Shown here: positions 42,346 through 51,401 of the stretch, in pieces | Position numbering within the stretch: the first letter of the stretch is position 1 | Layout: each line of letters begins with the position of its first letter | Origin: Solidesulfovibrio alcoholivorans DSM 5433 | Lineage (GTDB): Bacteria; Desulfobacterota; Desulfovibrionia; Desulfovibrionales; Desulfovibrionaceae | Direction of reading: 5' to 3' | DNA: 64,000 bases | Assembly: GCF_000702665.1 (NCBI RefSeq) | Contig: NZ_JNJA01000006.1 | Coordinates: 186,001 to 250,000 of the forward strand | Position numbers and translations under genes: made by a program | Notes under the pieces: model-generated | Databases searched by the model: none | Told to the model about the DNA's origin: nothing | The model's input: the letters and a program-made list of their open reading frames with translations, nothing else

Positions 42346-42368
42346 AAAAAAGCCGCCCGAAGGCGGCT
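42346..42368 (-). terminator. intrinsic terminator of the 50-aa membrane protein gene
   Basis: AGCCGCC (42351-42357), tetraloop CGAA, GGCGGCT (42362-42368); on the minus strand the stem is followed by TTTTTT. Confidence 0.85.
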
Positions 42369-42409
42369 CGAAAACGGACGTTCGCCGCGGCGCGGGCCGC
42401 GGGACGGGC

Positions 42410-42562
42410 CTAGTGATGCTTGTCGTTTTTGATGTTGTGGCGCACGCGCACGAGGGCCGCACTGACGATGATGGCCATGTAGATATAGATGGCCGTGACC
42501 CCGAAGAAGCCCTGCTCGGTGGAATGGCCCATGTTCGTGACGAGTTCCGATACGATGCTCAT
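42410..42562 (-). CDS. 50-aa single-span membrane protein
   Basis: A short gene of 50 codons plus stop. The product has a polar N-terminus, one hydrophobic helix (about residues 19-40, GFFGVTAIYIYMAIIVSAAL) and a basic, His-rich tail ending NIKNDKHH. Support for it being real: AAGGAG eight bases before ATG 42562, a perfect terminator 42 bases after the stop, and no other gene in the 420-base gap. The family is not one I recognise; similar micro-proteins attach to oxidase or transporter complexes, but nothing here names a partner. Confidence 0.7.
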   Translation of the reverse strand: MSIVSELVTNMGHSTEQGFFGVTAIYIYMAIIVSAALVRVRHNIKNDKHH

Positions 42563-42757
42563 TGCCTCAACTCCTTCGGGTCGTTTGGCGCGACGGCGCG
42601 GGTATTTTTTACGCCAGGACCGTCCCGGGCGTCAAGGGGGCGGGCCGTTTTGGCCGGCTGCGCGTATCCGTTATGCGAAGCGGACGCACGAAGGGGAGGA
42701 AAGGCGCTTTCGTTTTTTTCGCGCAAGCGGTAGATATGCCGATATGGGAGAGGCAAG

Positions 42758-45277
42758 GTGACGTCCACTCGATTTCCCTCGTTCCGGGACGAGCCGTCCG
42801 CGCGCCGGGCACTGGCCGCGGGGCTTGCCGCGTCCGTATGCGTCGGCGGCGCGGCGGCGCTCGCGGCGTATCTTTCGGGAACGGACGGGCCCGGGCTCGC
42901 GGCGGCGGCCGCGTTTCCGGCCCTGCTCGCCGGCTTCGCCGTGGAGCGCCATTGCCGGTTGCGTGCGCTCCTCAAACGGCGGGAGGAAGAAGCCTGCGCG
43001 GTCCGGGCCGAACTCGCGCGCAGCAACCGCGCGCTGGTGGCCCTGGGCGCGGTCAACCATGAACTGATCCACGCCACGGACCGCGACGTCTTTCTGGCCG
43101 GCGTGTGCCGCGTGCTGGTGGAAAAGGCGGGCTACGACCTCGTCTGGGTGGGCATGGCCGAGCTGGGCGCGACGAGCAGGGTCCGCGTCGCGGCCAAGGC
43201 CGGCGAGGACGCGCAGTGGCTCGACGCCATGGACATCCGCTACGACGACGACGTCCGCGGACACGGACCGACGGGCACGGCGATCCGCGAAGGGCGCATC
43301 GTCTCCATGCCGCGTTTTTCACAGGAGCGCTTCTACGCCGAATGGCCCGACCGGCCCCAGGCTTTGGACCGGTTCCAGGCGGGCATCGCCTTTCCCCTGC
43401 GCATCGGCAGACGCGTGGTCGGCGCGCTCAGCATCTACGGCCGCGAGGAGCGGGAGTTTGGCGAGGAAGAGGTCGCGCTTTTGACGCAGATGGCCGACGA
43501 CATGGCGCACGGGCTGCACGTCCTGCGGCTGTCGGCCTCGCGCGTGCAGGCCCTGCGCCTGTTGCGCCTGGCGTTTCGGGCCAGCTCGGCCATGGCCGCG
43601 ACGTCCCGCGCGCTCGTGGCCGGCGACCTGGACATGGCCGGCATGGCGGCGCTGGTGCTCGGACGGGCCATGGGCATGACAACCAGCCCCTTGGGGGCCG
43701 TCGGCCTGGTCGATCCCCGCCTGGGACGCCTGGACTGGATCACGACGCTTGGCCCGGACGGCCCGGTCCCTCATGGCCTTGTCGAGCCGGAAGGTTTTTT
43801 TCCCGAAGTCTCTGGCGTCTATACCGGGCCTTTCGCCGGGGCGCTCAACGACGGCGCGCCCGTGTTGCAAAACGCCGCCATGTCCCTGGACGCCTGCGCC
43901 CCGCCTTTCCCCGGGGGGGGCGCGGTGCGCGCCTTCTTGGCCGTTCCCCTGCGCCGCGCGCGCGGCGGCCCGGGCGGGCTGCTGCTGCTGGCCGACGCCC
44001 CGGCCGGCTATGCGGAACGGGATGTCCGGCTCGTGCAGCGGTTGGCCACGCTGTTCGACATGGGCGCGGCCCGGCTCGGGATCGAACGCGAACTGGTCGA
44101 GGCCAAGCGCCGCGCCGAGGCGGCCAACCAGGCCAAGACCCAGTTCCTGGCCAACATCAGCCACGAACTGCGCACGCCCATCAACGGCATCATGGGCATG
44201 GCCCAGCTGGCCATCCTCGAGGGGGCGTCCGGCAGCGAGGCCGAATACTGGCGCACGGTGCGCGAATCCACGGACCGGCTGGTGGAGATCGTCGACAACC
44301 TGCTGGAACTGGCCAGCGTCGAGTCGGGCTCGTTTTCGCCCATGCTGCGGGAATTTTCCCTGCGCCGGCTGCTCGAATCCCTGCGCAACGCCTATTCCGT
44401 GCGGGCGAGCCTGGCCGGGCTCGGCCTCGACCTCGCCGTGGACGCGTCGCTGCCGGACAAGCTCATGGGCGATTCCTTCCGCCTGCGCCAGATCCTGGCC
44501 CATCTGCTGGACAACGCCATCCGTTTCACCCCCACGGGAACCGTCTCCCTGCGCGCGGCGCTCCTTGCGCACGAAGACGGTGCGAACCGCGTGCTCGTGG
44601 CCAAGGACTTCAGCGGCGTGCGCCTGGTCTTCTCCGTGCTCGACACCGGCGTCGGCATCGCAACGGACCGCCAGGCCGCGATTTTCGAGAGTTTCTCCCT
44701 GGGTGAGGAGCCGCTGACCAAACGGTTCGGCGGCACGGGCATGGGACTTTCCATCGCCAGGCGGCTGGCGGAACTTCTGGGCGGCAGCATCTGGCTCGAG
44801 AGCCAGCCGGGGTTCGGCAGCACGTTCCATCTGGCCGTGCCGCTGTGGCCCGCGGTCCCGCCGGAGTCCGAAGGCGAAGCGCCGCCGCCGGCCGATCTGC
44901 CGCCGCTGAAATTCCTCGTGGTGGAGGACGAGGCCATCAACCGCCTCGCCCTGGCGCGCGGGCTGCGCAAGCTCGGCCACACGGTCGAGGAGGCGGCCAA
45001 CGGCGAGGAAGCGCTGCGCAAGCTTTCGCTTGCGCCCGTGGACGTGGTGGTCATGGACATCCAGATGCCGGTCATGGACGGGCTCACGGCCGTGGCGCAC
45101 ATCCGCAACGGCGAGGTGCCCGGGGCGAGCCGGCGGTTGCCGGTCGTGGCGCTGACGGCCTACGCCCTGGACGGGGACCGCCAGCGTTTCCTGGCCGCGG
45201 GCATGGACGAGTTCGTGACCAAGCCCTGCGACATGGGCCAGCTGCTGCGCGCCGTGGCCAAGGTGCTGCCGCGCTGA
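42758..45277 (+). CDS. hybrid sensor histidine kinase/response regulator with GAF domains
   Basis: An 839-residue protein. Two hydrophobic segments near the N-terminus (about 18-70) anchor it; a GAF domain follows (about 105-250), then a second, more diverged GAF-like region (about 270-440), a dimerisation domain with the phospho-accepting His469 in ISHELRTP, a HATPase domain ([27 protein letters not shown]) and a receiver domain with the phospho-accepting Asp767 in [12 protein letters not shown]. The REC tail may pass phosphate to an unlinked Hpt or act autonomously. Start GTG 42758 follows GGGAGAGG. Confidence 0.92.
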   Translation: MTSTRFPSFRDEPSARRALAAGLAASVCVGGAAALAAYLSGTDGPGLAAAAAFPALLAGFAVERHCRLRALLKRREEEACAVRAELARSNRALVALGAVNHELIHATDRDVFLAGVCRVLVEKAGYDLVWVGMAELGATSRVRVAAKAGEDAQWLDAMDIRYDDDVRGHGPTGTAIREGRIVSMPRFSQERFYAEWPDRPQALDRFQAGIAFPLRIGRRVVGALSIYGREEREFGEEEVALLTQMADDMAHGLHVLRLSASRVQALRLLRLAFRASSAMAATSRALVAGDLDMAGMAALVLGRAMGMTTSPLGAVGLVDPRLGRLDWITTLGPDGPVPHGLVEPEGFFPEVSGVYTGPFAGALNDGAPVLQNAAMSLDACAPPFPGGGAVRAFLAVPLRRARGGPGGLLLLADAPAGYAERDVRLVQRLATLFDMGAARLGIERELVEAKRRAEAANQAKTQFLANISHELRTPINGIMGMAQLAILEGASGSEAEYWRTVRESTDRLVEIVDNLLELASVESGSFSPMLREFSLRRLLESLRNAYSVRASLAGLGLDLAVDASLPDKLMGDSFRLRQILAHLLDNAIRFTPTGTVSLRAALLAHEDGANRVLVAKDFSGVRLVFSVLDTGVGIATDRQAAIFESFSLGEEPLTKRFGGTGMGLSIARRLAELLGGSIWLESQPGFGSTFHLAVPLWPAVPPESEGEAPPPADLPPLKFLVVEDEAINRLALARGLRKLGHTVEEAANGEEALRKLSLAPVDVVVMDIQMPVMDGLTAVAHIRNGEVPGASRRLPVVALTAYALDGDRQRFLAAGMDEFVTKPCDMGQLLRAVAKVLPR

Positions 45278-45332
45278 CGCCCCGCGCGCCGGTTTCCGGG
45301 ACGCGCCGCCGGGGAAGCGGAGACGGGCGGCT

Positions 45333-46076
45333 TCAGGCCGCCGTCACCAGCAGCGGGCCTTTGGCGCTGACGACGAGGGTGTGCTCGTAGTGCGCGCTCA
45401 GGCTGCGGTCGCGCGTGACGATGGTCCATTTGTCCGGCCGTACCCGGACCTTGCCGCTGCCTGCGGCGATGATCGGTTCAATGGTCAGCACGAGCCCTTC
45501 GGTGAGCGTTTCCCGCGCCTTGGGCGAGCAGAAGTTGGGCACGCAGGGTTCCTCGTGGATGCTGCGCCCGACGCCATGCCCGCACAGTTCCCGGACCACG
45601 GAAAATCCCCAACGGTGCACCTCGTCTTCCACGGCGCGGCCGATGTCCTGGACGCGGTTGCCGGGGCGCGCCGCGGCAAGGCCCTTGCGGAACGCGCTTT
45701 CGGCGCAGCGCGCGAGCGCATCCGCCTGTCGCCCGACCCGGCCGATGCGCACGGTGACGGCCGCATCGGCGACATAGCCGTCCTTTTCCGCGGTGACGTC
45801 GCATTTGACGAGATCCCCGTCCGCGAGCTTGCGCTCCCCGGGAATGCCGTGCACGGCCTCCTCGTTGACGCTGATGCAGGCCGTGCCCGGAAAGGCGTAG
45901 ACCTTGGCCGGGGAGGCTTCCGCGCCGTGCGCGTCCAGGGTCGCGGCGCAGACCGCGTCCAGTTCCGCCGTGGTCATGCCCGGGCGCGCGGCCTTGGACA
46001 TGGCCTCCAGGCTCAGGCGCACGATGGCCCCGATGGCCCGCAGTTTTTCCAGATCCTCGTGTGATTGCAACGTCAT
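45333..46076 (-). CDS. map: type I methionine aminopeptidase
   Basis: A 247-residue MetAP-I removing N-terminal methionine. Metal ligands are the aspartates in VKCDVTAEKDGYVADAAVT, the histidine in GHGVGRSIHEEP, and the glutamates in TIEPII and YEHTL. It is convergent with the kinase gene and downstream of the comM remnant in the same direction, with 57 bases between. Confidence 0.94.
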   Translation of the reverse strand: MTLQSHEDLEKLRAIGAIVRLSLEAMSKAARPGMTTAELDAVCAATLDAHGAEASPAKVYAFPGTACISVNEEAVHGIPGERKLADGDLVKCDVTAEKDGYVADAAVTVRIGRVGRQADALARCAESAFRKGLAAARPGNRVQDIGRAVEDEVHRWGFSVVRELCGHGVGRSIHEEPCVPNFCSPKARETLTEGLVLTIEPIIAAGSGKVRVRPDKWTIVTRDRSLSAHYEHTLVVSAKGPLLVTAA

Positions 46077-46133
46077 GACGCCACCTCGCTTTGCATGGGC
46101 GCCTCGCCGGCCGCGGCCGGGCGGGGACGCGCG

Positions 46134-46618
46134 TCAGCCCAGCCGTTGCCGGTCCAGGTTGCGCAGGTTCACGGCCTCGGCCAGGTGCTCCACGCGAAGC
46201 GAAGCGTCGCCGTCGAGGTCGGCGATGGTGCGGGCGATGCGCAAGATGCGCGTGTGCGCCCGCGCCGAAAGCCCCAGCCGACGCACCGCGCCTTCCAGGA
46301 AGGCGTGCCCTTCCTGGTCCACGGCGCAGAATTTGGAGAGCCAGCGCCCGGAAAGCCGGCCGTTGACCGAAAAGGGCAGCCCCGCGTAGCGCGCCGCCTG
46401 CGCCTCGCGCGCCGCGAGCACCCGCGCGCGCATGACCGCCGAGGTCACGGGCGAGGCGTCGGCGCGCAGCTCCTTGTAGGGCACCGCCGGCACCTCCACC
46501 TGCAAATCGATGCGGTCGAGCAGCGGCCCGGACAGGCGCGTGCGGTAGCGCCGCACGTCGCCGTCGGCGCACACGCAGGCATGGCGTTCGTCGCCGAGGT
46601 AGCCGCAGGGACAAGGGT
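46134..46618 (-). pseudogene. comM: comM/yifB (Mg-chelatase-like AAA ATPase), 3' fragment interrupted by the island
   Basis: About 161 codons of the C-terminal part of ComM/YifB remain: PCPCGYLGDERHACVC, RTRLSGPLLDRIDLQVEVP, then the Mg_chelatase C-terminal helical domain (GLSARAHTRILRIARTIADLDG). A complete ComM has about 500 residues, with the AAA ATPase before this point. Immediately upstream of the invariant NPCPCG motif the sequence changes to unrelated low-GC DNA; the Asn codon itself is altered. The 5' part must lie beyond the window if the gene was split by insertion. comM (natural transformation helicase) is a known island hotspot, for example for AbaR elements in Acinetobacter. Confidence 0.88.
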
Positions 46619-46666
46619 GCGGTACAGATTTCAAACTCGATTTGTTCAGCATTATTGAATGGTTAT

Positions 46667-46915
46667 ATGACTTTACACTTTGAATTTCCCAAGACAATTT
46701 TTTGCAAAGGATACCCCAAATCGCCCCGCTTTCTCGGAGAGGAAATCCGAAAAAAACGGATGGACCTCGGCCTCCAAATAACTGATTTGGCCGAAGCTCT
46801 GGCCGTTGGCGAGAGCAGTATCCTCAACTGGGAAGTACGCGGAGTCAAGCCAAAGAGGGGAAACTTGCAGAAGATTGAACAGTTCCTAAAAACGGGTACG
46901 GCAGGGGTGGGATAG
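46667..46915 (+). CDS. small XRE-type helix-turn-helix protein
   Basis: An 82-residue protein whose middle is a Cro/C1-type HTH: FLGEEIRKKRMDLGLQITDLAEALAVGESSILNWE followed by KPKRGNLQKIEQFL. ATG 46667 is used; TTG 46655 is an in-frame alternative. It is the first gene inside the island, only about 50 bases from the junction, a position typical for element regulators. No strong ribosome binding site is visible. A 12-bp palindrome at 47026-47037 downstream might be an operator. Confidence 0.75.
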   Translation: MTLHFEFPKTIFCKGYPKSPRFLGEEIRKKRMDLGLQITDLAEALAVGESSILNWEVRGVKPKRGNLQKIEQFLKTGTAGVG

Positions 46916-47645
46916 ATTCGCTGGTCCGTAACCTCAAACGCACGCGTTGTAACCCTAGAAGAGAATTGTGATATTTCTAAGCAGCTTTAGATTCATCAGC
47001 CGATTCAGTCTGTCTACTTTCACAATTGTTTAAACAAAAAATTGACTTAACAAACATATTATAATGCAAATCTCTTTGTTCTTGCGACTCGAACTGGATA
47101 AAATTGAACACGACATTCCAGTTGTATTTCGATTTCTTGTTTCTCAAAGCGATGTCCTTCTTTGATAGTTGAAGGACATCGTAGTTGAAAAATCCGGCCC
47201 CAGGCGGCCCCGTTCAGCGTTGAGAATGGGTCCGCAGATGTCGCCCCTGCCCTGTCACGGCCAAGTTGCCGCCACCAAGTGACCATTTGCCCGAATTTCC
47301 ACGAGGAGGTGCCTCACTCCGCCCGGACAGGAAGACATGGGAAAGGCGAACAGCACTATTTAGGTAAGGCGATTACGTTTTGGCCAGCCGCGCACGGGCA
47401 CCGAGATGGCTCATATTCGGCCTAGGGAGGCTCTCAGGGAGTTTTTATTCGCAAAGCGGGCCAATGCCCCCAGCCATGGGAACGCCGCTGAGCGTGGCGT
47501 ACACGCAGAAAATGGCCCGGGTCTTCGACATGCCAGGGGGCGAGACATCGCACGTAGCCCCAATGATCGGGAGGAGCCTGAAAACAAAGCAGCCCCTGAA
47601 CCGCCATGAGCGGCCAGGGGCTGTCGTCATCGGGACGATCTGCAA
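46916..47645. other. 730-base non-coding tract with inverted repeats
   Basis: No convincing gene is present. The left half is AT-rich and contains the palindrome TTGTTTAAACAA (47026-47037) and an 11-bp perfect stem with a 10-base loop (47150-47181, CGATGTCCTTC arms). The right half is GC-richer and contains short open frames (for example 47406-47609 on the plus strand) without ribosome binding site or recognisable family. Its position between the regulator and a replication-type ATPase makes an origin, att-proximal regulatory region or small RNA possible; none is proven. Confidence 0.5.
47590..47623 (-). terminator. terminator of the DUF927-type gene
   Basis: CAGCCCCTG (47590-47598) pairs with CAGGGGCTG (47615-47623), with an inner CCGC/GCGG pairing; on the minus strand TTTGTTTTC follows. 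It lies 23 bases beyond the stop. Confidence 0.75.
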
Positions 47646-49559
47646 CTAAAGGTCGTCGTAAAAATCGTCCGTTCCGGTCGCGCCAATAGAAGGATAGACG
47701 CTATTCACATGCTCCTGGCCCGCCGGCTCAGAATAACCAGGGTTGCCCATCCCCTGGCCGTCGCCCTCACCCCGGCGGCGGAAGGTGTCCTTGAAACACT
47801 CGGCGAAATCCAGATGGACGACCCGGTGGTGGATGCCATTGACGTACTTGCGGGTGCCAATGCGGTCGGGGTCACTGCTCAGCACGAGGCCCTGCTCATG
47901 AAGGCGCTTCCAAAGGCGACCCCGGGTTTCAAGGGTAAAGCCCTTGGACTTGCTCTTCTTGAGGGCCGCGTCGTAGCTGATAGCCGGGAGCAGATACAAG
48001 CTTTCGCCGGCAATCCAGCCGAAGCGAAGCCCATTCTTATGCCACTCCCCGTTGATATTGGTCCACCCGATGGAATCCTTCCATTCAAAAAAATGGAATT
48101 CGTCAGGGTTGATGAAGTCAATATATCCAGCACCCTGAGCCATGGCGTCAATAAGTTGATCGAAGAAGAGATCCGCTGTGTCGTCATAGACGAAAACACT
48201 ATTTTGATTGCGACCAACTTCAAGAAAAATATCTTCGGCCTGAGACAACACGGAGGCGGCCTCGGATTCAGAAATAATATTCATGGCCTTCATATAATAA
48301 ATGAACATTCCGAACCCGAGGAACAGCTTGGCGGTGTTCTCCGGCGTACGAAAGTGAACAGAACGAAGACCAGAAAAGCATTCCCGAAGACGTTCAATTT
48401 CCGCAGGGATATGATCTTTCAGGCGGTCATAATTGGCAGAAATCCATTTAATATAACCAGCCATGGCATTTTCAAAGAGACCAGCCGCCGCGTACTGCTG
48501 CATGTGGGAAAGTTCGCTGGCATCAATGTCCCCCTTGCTGAGCTGGACGACAAACAGACGAGCGAGAAGACTGTCCCCCCTCGGCAGCGTTTCGCCGCTG
48601 GTCATGATCATGGCCCGGGAATGGTAGCTGCGGGCCAAATCATTCCGCCCCATCCGCTGCCGTCCGGTGGAGTTTCCTTGCCCACGGAAAATCCGCTCCG
48701 CCTTTTTTTCGAGTTCCTTGTATCCCAAAGAAGACCGCTCGTTGCGCAGGTACGTGAAGTCGTCAACGACAAAAACCGCGTCCTTCGCAAGAAACGTCAT
48801 TATTTCCAGGGCATTTTCAGTGGAGGCCCAGTTGCCGGGCAAGCTGTTGTGAAATTGCCGGCCATAGTGGCTCTGGCAGAGCATGGTCAGCTGGGATTTG
48901 AAGGAACCGGTCACGCCGTGGAGGAAGACAGAAAAGTCCAAGGGAATGAAGCACTGGAGGGGAGCCAGGAAAGTCGCCCCAATAAGGGGAAGGATCGCTT
49001 GGCTCGGGTTCATCTGCGCAAGCGCCAGGCAGGCCCGGAGGGATTGTTCAAGCTCATGGTCTTCCTCGCCGGGATTAATGGCAAATTTACGCAGCTGCGG
49101 ATCCTCGATGGCAACCTCGAAATGGGCTTCGTCCCCGTCGGTACCAATCACGGAACCATTGGTCATGTAAACGTGGCCATGGGAGGACTCAACCCAGCCG
49201 GTGTGGCTCACGACCGTTTTCTTCGGCACGACCCCGCTAATCATCCGAATCGCCAGAGGCAGGAGGTCCTTAACCTGCTTGACGGGATAGATAATGGCGC
49301 GTGAACCGTACTGGCTCACCCACCCCAGCGAATTGAACCTTTCGGTAGGAACGGAGACAGTGGGAAGAGGCGTACCGTCGCTGAAATAGCCTTCAACAAG
49401 GAATTCGATCCTAGAGATGATGCCATTGGTGACAGTATGCTCTTCAATAATTTTACACGCAAAGTTGCAGAGCTTGGTGCTGTTGTCGCCGTCACCGTGA
49501 ACATGGGAGATACAGCCTTCAACAATATCGAAAGTATAATCGCTATGCGCGCCAGACAT
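47646..49559 (-). CDS. DUF927-type ATPase of mobile elements
   Basis: A 637-residue protein. The central part matches the DUF927 pattern: FVVPKK-type entry with HTGWVESSHGHVYMTNGSVIG, a Walker A-like loop VFLHGVTGSFKSQLT (lysine at the P-loop position), a Walker B strand DAVFVVDDFTYL, and a sensor-like ARLFVVQLSKGDID. DUF927 proteins occur in plasmids, phages and satellites, often fused to or replacing primase-helicases, so a role as replicative or DNA-unwinding ATPase is likely. The C-terminal 180 residues (RGRLWKRLHEQGLVLSS) may be a winged helix. AGGAGAG precedes the ATG. It is downstream of the 492-aa gene on the same strand. Confidence 0.75.
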   Translation of the reverse strand: MSGAHSDYTFDIVEGCISHVHGDGDNSTKLCNFACKIIEEHTVTNGIISRIEFLVEGYFSDGTPLPTVSVPTERFNSLGWVSQYGSRAIIYPVKQVKDLLPLAIRMISGVVPKKTVVSHTGWVESSHGHVYMTNGSVIGTDGDEAHFEVAIEDPQLRKFAINPGEEDHELEQSLRACLALAQMNPSQAILPLIGATFLAPLQCFIPLDFSVFLHGVTGSFKSQLTMLCQSHYGRQFHNSLPGNWASTENALEIMTFLAKDAVFVVDDFTYLRNERSSLGYKELEKKAERIFRGQGNSTGRQRMGRNDLARSYHSRAMIMTSGETLPRGDSLLARLFVVQLSKGDIDASELSHMQQYAAAGLFENAMAGYIKWISANYDRLKDHIPAEIERLRECFSGLRSVHFRTPENTAKLFLGFGMFIYYMKAMNIISESEAASVLSQAEDIFLEVGRNQNSVFVYDDTADLFFDQLIDAMAQGAGYIDFINPDEFHFFEWKDSIGWTNINGEWHKNGLRFGWIAGESLYLLPAISYDAALKKSKSKGFTLETRGRLWKRLHEQGLVLSSDPDRIGTRKYVNGIHHRVVHLDFAECFKDTFRRRGEGDGQGMGNPGYSEPAGQEHVNSVYPSIGATGTDDFYDDL

Positions 49560-49694
49560 GTCGCTCTCCTATTTTTTGTAGTGAGATCACTGCTGCCAAT
49601 GACCCCACTTTAGCCCAGGAGACGACGGTCCGTTGGCCCCGATTGCAAGCTTCAGCGGGTCCCTTTCGTGAGCCAGGAGCGCCTTCGAAAATGG

Positions 49695-51173
49695 TTAATC
49701 GGCGGCCCGCTTTTTCTTCTTGTAAGTAGCAATCCATCGCCCAATGGATTTCTTGGAAATCCGGCTATATCCATAGTCGTTGGCGACTTGAGACAAGAGG
49801 TCTTTATATAACTCCCTATCAAGTTTAAGGTATTCCAGCGTAAGTCTTTCGATGTGTTGGAGGGATATCTTTACAAAATGCTCGGAGTTGGCATGATAAA
49901 AATCACGCATCCTCTTTCTTCTGTCTTGGCTGCATGCTGATAACTTCTTAGCCGAATAACGCCTAGAGTCGTATTCCGGACGAATTTTTCCAATCATAGC
50001 GTTGTAAAGCAATGCTGCCTCTTCCTCTGCCCTTGGAAGAATGGTGCCATCCATTCGAGAAGGCAGTTTTCCTTCAACAATGGAATTATATTCTTTATAA
50101 AGATCAATTGTTTCCTGGCCAAGCTCTTGAAATCTATCTGAATGCGTTTCTATACCTATTACGCTTAGCCGCCCTACAAGTGCATTAAATTTGCAAAGTT
50201 GCTCGGAAAAAATAGTGTCTGACAAAATGGATTCCCACCAGGCAGTGAGGCGCAAGACGCCTGTTGGCTGAAGTTCTCGTGGCTCAACAATAAATCGATG
50301 CCAGTAGTATAATATCCTCGCGCACTTTATCTTTATTTTCTCCTCAAGGCTTATAAGGGACTGGACGATTGTTTGTTTTATAGCCTCCTGAGATTTGCAA
50401 GTGAACTTCGCTAAAAGATTTATTGATCCAGCATTGTTAAAATTTATTATGGTTGTATAGGGTGCATCTAGATTGCTCACGGGTACAATATTGTATGAAG
50501 CCTTATCCTTGCCGATAAAAACATGCCCGAGAAAATCAGCTAACACATCTTTATCTTTGGCCTTTGAAGTATTCGCTTCATCGACATCGCCTTCTTCGAT
50601 TCCAATAAATATTGAATAATAGAAACAGACAAATCTCAAAAATTCGTACGAGAACACCATATCGAACGACGGCGTTTTTAGCTGCTTGATTTCTTCTATA
50701 ATGGTTTCTTGCGATGGAATTTCAAAAAAACTGTCAGGTGTTGACTCAAAAGTAGCGCACAACTGATTTAGTAAAATTATATATTCACTCAAAAGCAAAA
50801 GAAGTTCGGCGGGGTCTGAGCCTCTTACGGGAAATGCGGATGGATTGAGCAAAAACAAAACTTTCTGAAGCTGAAGCGTGCAATAGTCATAAAAACCATC
50901 AATATTGTTTGCTCTGCCATTTAAAATGGCTTCTGCTTCGATATCCTTTCCCATTATGGTGACAAGCTTGGAACAGATTTCAAATGGGAATTTTGCCATC
51001 AATTCCGTTGCCGAGGCATGGGAAATGCCTTCCACCTCAGCTTCGGTCACGTCGTGTGCGGGGACCCTGTCCGCGCCAAGGAGAATGGCGGACGTCATCG
51101 ACCGGTCTTTGGCAAACGAAAAGCGCGCGAAACCCAGGTTCATTTCCGATGTGGGCTGTGCATTTGCAGGCAT
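49695..51173 (-). CDS. unrecognised 492-aa island protein
   Basis: No family recognised. Largely helical, hydrophobic-rich but without clear signal peptide or membrane segments. The C-terminal 45 residues (LSQVANDYGYSRISKKSIGRWIATYKKKKRAAD) look like a small HTH with a basic tail, so DNA or RNA binding is plausible. Base composition is not uniform: the first 55 or so codons are GC-rich like neighbouring leader DNA, the rest is AT-rich, suggesting a chimeric origin or a recent 5' fusion. ATG 51173 is chosen because GGAGG lies nine bases upstream. It ends 135 bases before the DUF927 gene, likely co-transcribed, and is divergent from the methyltransferase. Confidence 0.6.
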   Translation of the reverse strand: MPANAQPTSEMNLGFARFSFAKDRSMTSAILLGADRVPAHDVTEAEVEGISHASATELMAKFPFEICSKLVTIMGKDIEAEAILNGRANNIDGFYDYCTLQLQKVLFLLNPSAFPVRGSDPAELLLLLSEYIILLNQLCATFESTPDSFFEIPSQETIIEEIKQLKTPSFDMVFSYEFLRFVCFYYSIFIGIEEGDVDEANTSKAKDKDVLADFLGHVFIGKDKASYNIVPVSNLDAPYTTIINFNNAGSINLLAKFTCKSQEAIKQTIVQSLISLEEKIKIKCARILYYWHRFIVEPRELQPTGVLRLTAWWESILSDTIFSEQLCKFNALVGRLSVIGIETHSDRFQELGQETIDLYKEYNSIVEGKLPSRMDGTILPRAEEEAALLYNAMIGKIRPEYDSRRYSAKKLSACSQDRRKRMRDFYHANSEHFVKISLQHIERLTLEYLKLDRELYKDLLSQVANDYGYSRISKKSIGRWIATYKKKKRAAD

Positions 51174-51305
51174 AAGCGCATTCCTCCAGGCGACGGGTGT
51201 GATCATGTGGGGATATCACGGGCCGGGTGGGTTGAAAATGGAGAATGGTTTGACGGAGGTCATCGGAGTGGCCCTATCAGGATGATTTTACAAGGACTTT
51301 CAAAA

Positions 51306-51337
51306 GGGGATCCGCCGCCATTCCTTCGTTGATCCCC
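51306..51337 (+). promoter_or_regulatory. first leader hairpin of the methyltransferase gene
   Basis: GGGGATC (51306-51312) and GATCCCC (51331-51337) form a 7-bp stem in the 228-base divergent region. It may be an operator, attenuator or 5' stabiliser. Confidence 0.45.
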
Positions 51338-51364
51338 CTCGGGTGCTCGGTCCCGCCTAGCATT

Positions 51365-51396
51365 GGCTCCAGCTTGAACGCAAAAGCAAAGGAGCC
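51365..51396 (+). promoter_or_regulatory. second leader hairpin, sequesters the ribosome binding site
   Basis: GGCTCC (51365-51370) can pair with GGAGCC (51391-51396), and an inner GCTT/AAGC pair extends it. The GGAG of the methyltransferase ribosome binding site (51391-51394) is inside the stem, so folding would block initiation at ATG 51402. Confidence 0.5.
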
Positions 51397-51401
51397 AAGA
51401 C

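Noticed and set aside
42758..45277. The hybrid kinase gene as a pair with the 50-aa membrane gene
   Set aside because: They are divergently oriented with a 195-base gap and no shared operator is visible, so a functional link is not supported.
46614..46630. Reading ACCGC next to the comM junction as the 5-bp target duplication known from AbaR elements
   Set aside because: The bases ACCGC lie on the island side of the point where comM similarity ends, and the next bases do not begin with the TGT end expected for a Tn7-like transposon. Without the other end it cannot be tested.
47042..47065. TTGACT and TATAAT as a promoter in the non-coding island tract
   Set aside because: The two boxes are only 12 bases apart, too close for a sigma-70 promoter.
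47380..47649. Short plus-strand frames before the DUF927 gene (47380-47649 and 47406-47609)
   Set aside because: No ribosome binding site, no recognisable family, and they run into the terminator of the opposite gene.
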